Of a DNA stretch of 5,946 nucleotides, positions 1 to 5,946 are shown in pieces. Numbering within the stretch: position 1 is the stretch's first letter; every line of letters starts with the position of its first letter. The notes below the pieces were generated by a model, which saw only the letters and a list, made by a program, of their open reading frames with translations, ran no database searches and was not told where the DNA came from. Position numbers and translations under genes: made by a program. This DNA comes from JAXDBV01 sp034678415 (lineage in GTDB: Bacteria; Bacteroidota; Bacteroidia; Bacteroidales; VadinHA17): the NCBI GenBank assembly GCA_034678415.1, contig JAXDBV010000115.1, positions 1 through 5,946 of the forward strand. The letters are read 5' to 3'.

Positions 1-1225
1 TCATATCGACCACGGCCAGGCGGCCGGGGTAAGCCTGTGCCGCCTGTTCTATACGTAAATTGAAAGCATTGATCCTCGCCTTGATGAAAGCGATCTCCGT
101 CAGGCTCAGGTAATAATTTTTTACCAGCGGATCCAGCCAGCCCAGGCCCGAACCCACCATTTTATCGGGAATGGAATAGAGAACCATCTCGTTCTTCACC
201 AGCTGGCGGTACTTTTCCAGTGGCTCACCACCGGGATACCATGCATCGCCCAGGGTTGAGTCGATGACGATAACATCCTGGGGGGATATGATGCCCGGAC
301 CGTTATCGTACATCGAAATGAAGGGCCGTTTTATAGCATCGGGGGTCATATTGTTGATCTCGACAGCATCGTTGAAATCGCTGTAGCGATAATTCACCTG
401 TATGAGCCTGGCATTGCTGAGCTTTAGGAAATTATACGGGTACAGGTAGAAGTACGGAATATTTTCAATATCGGGAATGTTGGTTATAATACCCTTGGTT
501 TCGGGGTCTTCCATGAGGGAAGAGATGACATGGTTCAGTGCCTGTTCAAATAGGTCAACCGGTGTCATATCTTTTTCGTTCACCTGTTCGGGGTCGGAAG
601 GAGGATCCGTCAGGCCGTCGGCTCCTGATGCGGCATACTGCATGATATCATCAAAACCGATGGATAGCAGGAAGAATGTCGGATGTTGTGCGAGGGCATC
701 ACCGAGGAGGGTTGAATTTCCGGGATCAGGCGCCATCCGTTCATAGAAGGGGTTCGAAACCAGGGAAGGATCGTCGATACGGAAGGCCTTAAGGAAGGGG
801 ACAGAAAAGTCGCGAAGGGTATTCTTTATCCCGTTGAACAGGTCGACCGGCTCACCAGCAGTAACCACGTTCTCTGGTGAGGTCAGGCGGGGGGAATAGA
901 AGCTGTAGATGAACCTCCCGTCGGTTTGCGTGGTTGTTGATGTAATCCAGTTGTACCCGTTTTCCGACCCGATGTCAGCCTGGAGGAATGGTGTGCCGCC
1001 AATAAGGCTCAACTGGCGGGCAAGGATGGCAGGGAACGAGTTCTTCTGCCCATCGCTGTAGAGAGCTCCGTCCATGATACCCGATGAGAATGAGCCTCCA
1101 ATACTGATGAAGACCTCCGGATTGACCGTACCGGCAGAGTACTCCGACGTCGTCTCAGGAAACTGGTATTCGCAGGCTGAGACCAGGAACAAAACAGGGA
1201 TGATATAGATGAACGGTCTTCTCAT
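1..1225 (-). CDS. SGNH/GDSL-type hydrolase lipoprotein, 3' end cut off by window edge
   Basis: The reading frame is open from the ATG at 1225 to the left edge (408 complete codons, no stop). It begins MRRPFIYIIPVLFLVSAC, a lipoprotein signal with lipobox V-S-A-C and acylated Cys18, so it is probably an outer-membrane lipoprotein. SGNH block I is seen as SIGGSFSSG (residues 41-49), with Ser45 the likely nucleophile, followed by the family-like DGALYSDGQ and NSFPAILA stretches. NPFYERM (158-164), HPTFFLLSIGFDD (181-193) and a final AVVDM also fit the Bacteroidota GDSL lipoprotein family from memory. That family usually has about 450-500 residues, with the block V Asp/His near the C-terminus, which here would lie outside the window. 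Oddities: the block II Gly seems replaced by Phe144, and the GxND Asn by Asp192. It starts 6 bases after the TonB receptor stop, so the two are probably one operon. The substrate is unknown; an ester or lipid is a guess. Confidence 0.85.
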   Translation of the reverse strand, partial: MRRPFIYIIPVLFLVSACEYQFPETTSEYSAGTVNPEVFISIGGSFSSGIMDGALYSDGQKNSFPAILARQLSLIGGTPFLQADIGSENGYNWITSTTTQTDGRFIYSFYSPRLTSPENVVTAGEPVDLFNGIKNTLRDFSVPFLKAFRIDDPSLVSNPFYERMAPDPGNSTLLGDALAQHPTFFLLSIGFDDIMQYAASGADGLTDPPSDPEQVNEKDMTPVDLFEQALNHVISSLMEDPETKGIITNIPDIENIPYFYLYPYNFLKLSNARLIQVNYRYSDFNDAVEINNMTPDAIKRPFISMYDNGPGIISPQDVIVIDSTLGDAWYPGGEPLEKYRQLVKNEMVLYSIPDKMVGSGLGWLDPLVKNYYLSLTEIAFIKARINAFNLRIEQAAQAYPGRLAVVDM

Positions 1226-1231
1226 CGTTGC

Positions 1232-4072
1232 TTAGTCAAACAGAGCTTCCATGGTGTATGATACATAATAGAATATTCCCACCTGCGGGCCCCCGTATGA
1301 AGTGGTATGAAGGATATTGAGGAAATTATTCACTCCGGCTTTCAGCACCGATTTTGGTTTTTGAAAAGTATATGACAGCTGGAAGTCGGTAGTGGCAAAC
1401 TGGTCGATCTTTCCCGAGGCATACGGGCTTTCCCAGTCGACGGGTGACTGGTAGCGCCAGTTAAGGTTATACCCCACGTTTTTAAATCCCGGGTTGTTCG
1501 GCATCTTATCCAGTTTCCGGTTGGCGATAGAGAGGTTCACCTTCAGGAAAGGTGTATTGAATCCAGGGACGATAGGATCGTCAGGATTCCTGTTTATATC
1601 GGTGATGGTTGCATTGAGTGAGAAGATGGAACCGATCGGCATCATCCATTTCATCCCGAAGATAAATCCCTGGAGTGAGATATGCTCATGCGAGTTTGAA
1701 TAGACGTACAATACATCCCTCTGGGAGGAGTTGTCGAGCTGGCTGGCGGCGTTAAACAGGTCAACAGACGGGCTGGTGCGGGGTTTGACGAGGGGAACAT
1801 ATCCAATAAAATCCCGGTAGGTGCTGTAGTAGTAAATCAGGTCAAAGAAGAGGCTGTTTGTCACCCTGCTTTTGTATCCCATCTCGATGGACAGTACCTT
1901 TTCCGGCTTCAGGCCGGTAAAATCACCCTCTTCGACGGTACCTCCTTCCAACAGGGGGAGGTTCTGAATAATTGCCTGGTTCCGGGTCACCCTTGCCCCG
2001 GTGCCATACATGGCGGTATCGACTGCCTGCTTGAAGCGTTTCACCGTTTCATAATAGAACGCATTTCCCGGCAGGTTAAAGGGGGTAAACATTTCCCTGA
2101 GCCCTCCCACCATATAACTTTCTCCCAGGTCATGCCGTATGAACTGTTCCTTGGTACCTGGAAAGCGGGCCCCGGTGAGGATGGAGAACCTCAGGTTATT
2201 ATATTCACTGAATGAATAGAGGGCGGAAAAACGGGGTGTTACCACTCCGGGAAAATTCTCGCTCCTGTCGTAACGGAGGGAGGCAGCCAGGTCCAGCTTC
2301 TCCTTCATCATCTTACCCGACAATTCCACAAATGATCCATATTCATAATATGTGATATCATTCCCGGTGGTATCGGGGAAGATGGTTCCTTCCGATTCAA
2401 GGTCGAAGAAGCGGTATGATGCTCCGATCAGGATATCTGGCAGCATTCCTTCACCCCTGATCAGGTATTGACCGTCGGTCTCATAGAGGCTTGAGTTATT
2501 CACCAGGCGTGCCCCGCGGGAAAAATCGGTAGAGTCGATGAGCTGTCGTGCAACTTCTTCAAAGGGGGCGGTCTGTGGGACCAGCCGTATATCATCCGCC
2601 ACAGCGCGTGCCACTCCATGATCGTAACCGATGATACCGAACCGTGCGTATTTGCCGAGGTATGCATTTTCGTATTCCCTGAACCATTGTTCATCGCTCT
2701 TGGCATAACGGTTCAGATGCATGGCCAGGAATCGGGTATCGTAGGTGTCACCCGAGTATTGACGGGTGGTATAGGCCCTCAGGAGAAGGTGGTCACCCTG
2801 CAGCTCGGTCTTCGCCTGGAAGATCCCGAAGTTGGAGAGAGCGATACGGTTATCACCCGTGTATGCTGTCGTGGCCAGGCCATAATGACCCGACAGCACC
2901 GCCGTCATCTTATCCGTAATTTTATAGTGCACTGCGGTTCCCAGCTTCAGGTTCTTCACCTTGTTATCCACCAGGTACTTGTCCTTGTACCCGGTTCGTG
3001 ACACGGGTATCATCTCTCCGTTCTCCCCCACGGCGAGCATGGCCACGACTTCATCCCCGTACTGGTTGAGGCCGTCATGCCCCGGGTCCCACACATCGGT
3101 CTCGTGTCCTTCACGGATATTAGTAGTGTCATCGGCATACCAGTCTCTTCCCCTCATGAATGAAGCGGTGAACTTGTATCCCAGGTTGCCATATGCTTTG
3201 GCATACCGGATCGATGCATCGATCAGCGGTTTACCGTAGAACTGGAAAGGGTAGTCGTTTCCCGGTCGTATATCGGCTACCCCCGGCTTGACCATAACAC
3301 TCAGTCCCTGGTTCATGAACGGATCCTTTCCTTTCAGCTCGAGTATCCCGTTGAGCGCATTGTTTCCAAAGATAACCGAGGAGGGTCCGGGAAGAAATTC
3401 CATGGATTCCACATCCAGTTCATTCAGCCCGAGGATATTGCCAATAGGGAAATTGAATCCCGGAGCCTGGTTATCCATTCCGTCGACCACCTGTTTGAAC
3501 CGCAGGTTTTCAGTTGAGTTGAAGCCGCGGGCGTTGACACTGAGGAACTGGAGGCTCTGGGTGGTCACATCCACTCCCTTGAGATACGCCAGTGCCTGGT
3601 AATAGTTATGGGCAGGTGTCTCCCTGATGCTGAGAGCATCCATCATTTCCACCGAGAGAGCTTCCCGGAATACTTTCTGTTCCACCTCCATCACAGGAGC
3701 AGTCACAACCACCTCACCGGTAACCACATCCTCTCCCGTCATTCTTATCCTGAGGCCTGATTCATAGGTGCGGGTAATTTCATAATCAACGGTGCGGTAA
3801 CCTACCATCGACACCCGGATGGATACCGGAAGCTCCACTCCGCTCACCTGCAGGAAAAAATACCCGTCGTTATTGGTGACCGTCCCTTTGAACAGGGAAG
3901 GTATGGAGATATTCACTCCTGCCATGGGTTCGCCGGTCGACATATCCGTCACACGGCCCGATATGTTGACCGTTTGCTGAGCAAGTATATATGATGGATG
4001 AATGAGCAGCACAAGAAGGAATGCCATCCGAAGAGTACGAATCACGCCTGTGTAACCTATTCTTTCCATCAT
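1232..4072 (-). CDS. TonB-dependent outer-membrane receptor with carboxypeptidase-regulatory-like N-terminal domain
   Basis: This 946-residue protein is an energised outer-membrane importer that would be driven by TonB-ExbBD. A signal peptide covers about residues 1-31 (hydrophobic AFLLVLLI, cleavage after ILA). A CarboxypepD_reg-like beta domain follows at about 34-112 (SGRVTD, GVNISI, NNDGYF, VSMVGYR). GEVVVTAP (119-126) resembles a TonB-box region. The plug spans about 145-255 and includes YLKGVDVT, VNARGF, VVDGMDN and FGNNALNGIL; the rest is a beta-barrel rich in alternating aromatic strands. An in-frame TGA directly precedes the ATG at 4072, so translation cannot start further upstream; Met2 or Met16 remain possible. 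The protein ends ALFD, with the usual terminal aromatic one residue from the end. The GNNALNG plug form recalls receptors that I remember as paired with GDSL lipoproteins, which matches the downstream gene. No SusD lies between them, so it is not a standard SusC/SusD pair. The ligand is unknown. Confidence 0.95.
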   Translation of the reverse strand: MMERIGYTGVIRTLRMAFLLVLLIHPSYILAQQTVNISGRVTDMSTGEPMAGVNISIPSLFKGTVTNNDGYFFLQVSGVELPVSIRVSMVGYRTVDYEITRTYESGLRIRMTGEDVVTGEVVVTAPVMEVEQKVFREALSVEMMDALSIRETPAHNYYQALAYLKGVDVTTQSLQFLSVNARGFNSTENLRFKQVVDGMDNQAPGFNFPIGNILGLNELDVESMEFLPGPSSVIFGNNALNGILELKGKDPFMNQGLSVMVKPGVADIRPGNDYPFQFYGKPLIDASIRYAKAYGNLGYKFTASFMRGRDWYADDTTNIREGHETDVWDPGHDGLNQYGDEVVAMLAVGENGEMIPVSRTGYKDKYLVDNKVKNLKLGTAVHYKITDKMTAVLSGHYGLATTAYTGDNRIALSNFGIFQAKTELQGDHLLLRAYTTRQYSGDTYDTRFLAMHLNRYAKSDEQWFREYENAYLGKYARFGIIGYDHGVARAVADDIRLVPQTAPFEEVARQLIDSTDFSRGARLVNNSSLYETDGQYLIRGEGMLPDILIGASYRFFDLESEGTIFPDTTGNDITYYEYGSFVELSGKMMKEKLDLAASLRYDRSENFPGVVTPRFSALYSFSEYNNLRFSILTGARFPGTKEQFIRHDLGESYMVGGLREMFTPFNLPGNAFYYETVKRFKQAVDTAMYGTGARVTRNQAIIQNLPLLEGGTVEEGDFTGLKPEKVLSIEMGYKSRVTNSLFFDLIYYYSTYRDFIGYVPLVKPRTSPSVDLFNAASQLDNSSQRDVLYVYSNSHEHISLQGFIFGMKWMMPIGSIFSLNATITDINRNPDDPIVPGFNTPFLKVNLSIANRKLDKMPNNPGFKNVGYNLNWRYQSPVDWESPYASGKIDQFATTDFQLSYTFQKPKSVLKAGVNNFLNILHTTSYGGPQVGIFYYVSYTMEALFD

Positions 4073-4166
4073 TCACGCATCAACATTATCTCCCGTCAAT
4101 ACAGGATTCACTTGCTCCCGCACATATTCGGATGATCATCATTCCTGATTCCACAAACACAATCAA

Positions 4167-4188
4167 TTGCCGGTGTAAGGTACGGCAA
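4167..4188. repeat. Inverted repeat TTGCCG-N10-CGGCAA, possible operator
   Basis: TTGCCG at 4167-4172 is repeated in inverted orientation as CGGCAA at 4183-4188, with a 10-base spacer. CCGGTG occurs at 4170-4175 and again at 4189-4194, and CCGG-TG-CCGG occupies 4189-4198. The cluster lies about 95 bases before the receptor start and 135 bases before the QueC-like start. A dimeric regulator could bind it, but that is inference, and six-base arms can occur by chance. Confidence 0.3.
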
Positions 4189-4298
4189 CCGGTGCCGGAA
4201 GGGACGAAGGTATTAAAATTTTTAGAAAGACGCTATCACCATTTCATGTCCCGAAAAAGTTAAGTATGAACCCTGCAAACCTTTCCAACAATTAATTT

Positions 4299-4306
4299 TA
4301 ACTTTG
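4299..4306 (+). promoter_or_regulatory. Bacteroidota -7 promoter element (TAACTTTG)
   Basis: TAACTTTG matches the TAnnTTTG -7 consensus of the Bacteroidota primary sigma factor at every fixed position. It lies in an AT-rich stretch and ends 17 bases before the ATG at 4324. Transcription would start at about 4310-4313, giving a leader of only about 11-14 bases. No clear TTTG-type -33 element sits about 20 bases upstream, so the site may be weak or activator-assisted. Confidence 0.55.
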
Positions 4307-4323
4307 CGCGTTTTTAGTGAGTT

Positions 4324-5067
4324 ATGAACGACACCGAAGTTATCACCTTGTTGTGGTCGGGGGGCTGGGATTCCACATTCAGGATACTTCAACTTGCGAT
4401 CATAGAAAAGAAACGCGTACAGCCCGTTTACGTGTATGATAAACGGCGAAAATCGAGGTATTATGAACTGCATGCCATACATAATGTTTTAGCTGGGCTT
4501 CTCAAGGATTTCCCGGAATCTTCGCAGCGGATACAACCGTTGAAGATGATCAACAAGTCGGGGCTGCGGAAATACGGTGATCTGACACGATATTTTGCCA
4601 GGCTGGACCAGACCTATAGGCTGGGGATCCAGTACCTGTGGTTTGCCCGCCTGTGCCGGCAACACAAGATTGATAAGCTCGAAATCTGTTTCGTCAGGCA
4701 TGATGTGGATACGACTCCTGAATTCAACCGGCTTCTTGAAAAACATGTTGAAGGGACGGGTCATGATTGCAGGATCAAAACTTTTCCGGAGAACGGTTAC
4801 CTGGAGATGTTCAGGGCCTTCCGCTTTCCCACCCTTCATATATCAAAAATCGAGATGGGAAAGACGGCCCTGCAGTACGGGTTCCATCATTTGCTCGTCA
4901 TGAGCTGGTACTGCTTTAATCCGACTCCCGACGGGTCTCCCTGCGGTGTATGCCGCCCCTGTCAGCTGGCAGTAAACAGTGGAAATCAGTATTCATTGAA
5001 CCCGGGAATACATAAGCCTCCTGCCAGGAGCTTTCTCTACCGTATTTTCAACAACCTGTTGCGCTGA
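4324..5067 (+). CDS. QueC-like PP-loop ATPase with four-cysteine zinc site
   Basis: This 247-residue cytoplasmic protein has an N-terminal PP-loop, LLWSGGWDST (9-18), the SGGxDS signature of ATP pyrophosphatases that adenylate a substrate. Cys197, Cys207, Cys210 and Cys213 form C-x9-C-x2-C-x2-C within a PCGVCRPC stretch, closely like the zinc site of QueC (7-cyano-7-deazaguanine synthase). SKIEMGKTA (174-182) matches the QueC K-x-E region ahead of that site. The usual QueC length is about 220-235. The QueC substrate motifs FVPGRN and GYPDCR are not visible; the equivalent region reads FVRHDVDTTPEFN. I therefore call it QueC-like, not queC. Other QueC relatives act outside queuosine synthesis, for example in QatABCD and type IV CBASS defence, but none of their partners is here. 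An in-frame TGA at 4318 fixes the ATG as the earliest start. The mnmD start follows one base after its stop, which suggests translational coupling and a tRNA-related role. Confidence 0.85.
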   Translation: MNDTEVITLLWSGGWDSTFRILQLAIIEKKRVQPVYVYDKRRKSRYYELHAIHNVLAGLLKDFPESSQRIQPLKMINKSGLRKYGDLTRYFARLDQTYRLGIQYLWFARLCRQHKIDKLEICFVRHDVDTTPEFNRLLEKHVEGTGHDCRIKTFPENGYLEMFRAFRFPTLHISKIEMGKTALQYGFHHLLVMSWYCFNPTPDGSPCGVCRPCQLAVNSGNQYSLNPGIHKPPARSFLYRIFNNLLR

Positions 5068-5068
5068 A

Positions 5069-5752
5069 ATGTTGTTGCATTTTCGGATCACTGCCGACGG
5101 ATCGCACACCCTCTATGTGCCGGAGCTGGACGAGCATTATCATTCCATAAACGGTGCGGTGAGTGAATCCATGCTTGTATTTATAAAAAACGGATTCAGG
5201 TATATCAACCCCGGACATACCATCCTGTTTGAGATGGGATTCGGCACCGGGCTGAACGTGCTGCTCACCTGGATAGAGGCAGAGCGCGACGGGCGTAGTG
5301 TGACCTGTCATTCCATCGAACGTTATCCCCTGCCGCAGGACACCGTTGGCCGACTCAATTACCCGGTGATACTGGGAGGCGATTCCGGTCAAATGATGGA
5401 ACGGATCCACTCGGCACCATGGAACCGGACGGTGGCACTGAGTCCCCTGTTTTCACTGAAAAAAATAGAGGGCGATATGCATCATTTTGAAGCGGAGGAG
5501 ATGTATCACGTGGTTTATTTTGATGCCTTTGCACCCGGCAAACAACCTGATGTATGGACCGGTGAGATATTCAGGAAGATATACAGGATGATGGTTCCGG
5601 GAGGAGTACTGACCACCTACTCATCCAAGAGTATGGTCAGGCACCGGCTTGCCGAAGCGGGGTTCGTAACCGAAACACTGCCCGGCCCGAAGGGGAAAAG
5701 AGAAGTAACACGGGCCATAAAACCGGGATTTGAAGATTATTTCAAATCATAA
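5069..5752 (+). CDS. mnmD: tRNA (5-aminomethyl-2-thiouridine-34) methyltransferase MnmD, stand-alone
   Basis: This is a 227-residue SAM-dependent methyltransferase of the DUF752/MnmC2 family. It methylates the aminomethyl group on wobble uridine 34 of tRNA (nm5s2U to mnm5s2U). The SAM-binding loop is FEMGFGTGLN (54-63), the acidic residue after strand two is Glu84 in HSIERYP, and the family signature YFDAFAPGKQPDVWT spans 150-164, with Asp152 matching the conserved Asp in the FLDGFAPAKNPDMW motif of E. coli MnmC. YHSINGAVSES (24-34) and the C-terminal KGKREVTRA (208-216) also match. It lacks the FAD-oxidase half (MnmC1) of enterobacterial MnmC, as in the known single-domain enzyme of Aquifex, and the length suits the methyltransferase alone. 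It begins one base after the QueC-like stop, so the two are almost certainly co-transcribed. Without MnmC1, the nm5 substrate should come directly from MnmEG using ammonia. Confidence 0.93.
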   Translation: MLLHFRITADGSHTLYVPELDEHYHSINGAVSESMLVFIKNGFRYINPGHTILFEMGFGTGLNVLLTWIEAERDGRSVTCHSIERYPLPQDTVGRLNYPVILGGDSGQMMERIHSAPWNRTVALSPLFSLKKIEGDMHHFEAEEMYHVVYFDAFAPGKQPDVWTGEIFRKIYRMMVPGGVLTTYSSKSMVRHRLAEAGFVTETLPGPKGKREVTRAIKPGFEDYFKS

Positions 5753-5787
5753 CCGATATTCAACGAAAAATGGTAATTTCGAATCTT

Positions 5788-5803
5788 TAATACATTAATA
5801 CAT
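5788..5803 (+). repeat. Perfect 8-base tandem duplication TAATACAT x2
   Basis: TAATACAT occurs twice in a row, 5 bases before the ATG at 5809. It lies in the AT-rich leader of the lipoprotein gene, where unstructured A/T sequence typically supports initiation in Bacteroidota. A copy-number change would alter leader length, but with only two copies it may be chance. Confidence 0.6.
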
Positions 5804-5808
5804 AAATA

Positions 5809-5946
5809 ATGAAAAATCTATTGATTATTTGCATCTTACTATCGGCCATTGTTATCATGTCCTGCAAGAATAATATTTCAGGTTCGAAGATGACCAGCGC
5901 TGCCGATACAGCCAGTTATGCTTATGGGGTATATATTGCCAAAGGG
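5809..5946 (+). CDS. Lipoprotein resembling the N-terminal domain of FKBP-type peptidyl-prolyl isomerase, 3' end cut off
   Basis: The frame is open from the ATG at 5809 to the right edge (46 codons). It encodes MKNLLIICILLSAIVIMSC, a lysine followed by a hydrophobic stretch and a lipobox (I-M-S-C), with Cys19 the likely acylated residue. After a short polar linker, DTASYAYGVYIAKG (33-46) resembles the SYALGVxIG motif that opens the FKBP_N dimerisation domain of Bacteroidota FKBP-type prolyl isomerases (FkpA/Mip-like folding catalysts). The isomerase domain itself would lie beyond the window, so this rests on a short match. It lies 56 bases after mnmD on the same strand with no convincing terminator between them. 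Co-transcription is possible, but no functional link to tRNA modification is apparent. Confidence 0.68.
   Translation, partial: MKNLLIICILLSAIVIMSCKNNISGSKMTSAADTASYAYGVYIAKG

Larger units (their letters stand above)
4073..4323. other. Divergent intergenic region between the TonB receptor and QueC-like operons
   Basis: These 251 bases separate the starts of two oppositely oriented operons, so they should hold both promoters. The right half (about 4210-4323) is AT-rich and contains a good Bacteroidota -7 element for the plus-strand operon. The centre (about 4167-4198) is GC-rich with an inverted repeat and repeated CCGGTG words. I found no convincing promoter for the minus-strand receptor, and no credible gene, RNA gene or terminator here. 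Confidence 0.7.

Noticed and set aside
1..1225. SusD-type lipoprotein downstream of the receptor
   Set aside because: The protein shows SGNH blocks (GGS serine, GxxD, NSFPAILA) and no SusD-like features, so the locus is not a standard SusC/SusD pair.
2618..3001. Plus-strand open frame of 127 codons inside the receptor gene
   Set aside because: It is antisense to a well-supported receptor frame and its translation shows no domain or signal. The same holds for the plus-strand frames at 477-746, 1494-1703, 2961-3239 and 3288-3602.
4205..4212. TACCTTCG on the minus strand as a -7 element for the receptor
   Set aside because: It has one mismatch to TAnnTTTG, no properly spaced -33 element, and would give a leader of more than 120 bases. 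It is too weak to call.
4489..4839. Minus-strand open frame of 116 codons inside the QueC-like gene
   Set aside because: The plus strand encodes conserved PP-loop and zinc motifs across this stretch; the antisense product has no recognisable feature.
4324..5067. QueC-like protein as part of a QatABCD or type IV CBASS defence system
   Set aside because: The visible neighbours are MnmD, a prolyl-isomerase-like lipoprotein and a TonB receptor. No QatA, QatB or QatD partner, cyclase or effector is present, and the protein has the size of simple QueC, not a larger defence variant.
5774..5781. TAATTTCG as a -7 element for the FKBP-like lipoprotein gene
   Set aside because: It has one mismatch to TAnnTTTG and no TTG-like -33 element about 20 bases upstream, in AT-rich sequence where such matches are frequent.
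5764..5781. CGAAA-N8-TTTCG hairpin after mnmD as a terminator
   Set aside because: The stem is only five mostly A-U pairs with an eight-base loop, and no run of T follows. It is not a credible intrinsic terminator.

Overview
The window looks like chromosomal DNA from a member of the Bacteroidota, probably Bacteroidales or a close relative. Three things point there: a TonB-dependent receptor with an N-terminal carboxypeptidase-regulatory-like domain, lipoproteins of the type common in that phylum, and a TAnnTTTG-type -7 element instead of a sigma70 promoter in front of one operon. Starts lack obvious Shine-Dalgarno sequences, which also fits. The genus cannot be told from this sequence.

Left part (about 1-4072, minus strand): a two-gene outer-membrane unit. 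A 946-residue TonB-dependent receptor is followed after 6 bases by an SGNH/GDSL-type hydrolase lipoprotein, which runs off the left edge with 408 residues visible. I infer that the lipoprotein processes or captures a ligand at the cell surface and the receptor imports it, much as SusD serves SusC, although no SusD is present. The lipoprotein keeps the likely nucleophile serine but seems to have changed both usual oxyanion-hole positions.

Middle (4073-4323): a 251-base divergent spacer with an AT-rich promoter reading right and a GC-rich inverted-repeat cluster that could be an operator.

Right part (4324-5946, plus strand): a QueC-like PP-loop enzyme with a four-cysteine zinc site, then after one base a stand-alone MnmD tRNA methyltransferase (wobble uridine 34). 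After a further 56 bases comes the start of a lipoprotein resembling the N-terminal domain of FKBP-type prolyl isomerases, cut by the right edge. The tight QueC-like/MnmD pair suggests a tRNA wobble-base modification unit, but the QueC-like protein lacks visible QueC substrate motifs, so its product is open.

No tRNA, rRNA, CRISPR, insertion sequence or defence cluster was seen. The best leads are the divergent QueC-like protein coupled to MnmD and the altered SGNH lipoprotein paired with a TonB receptor.
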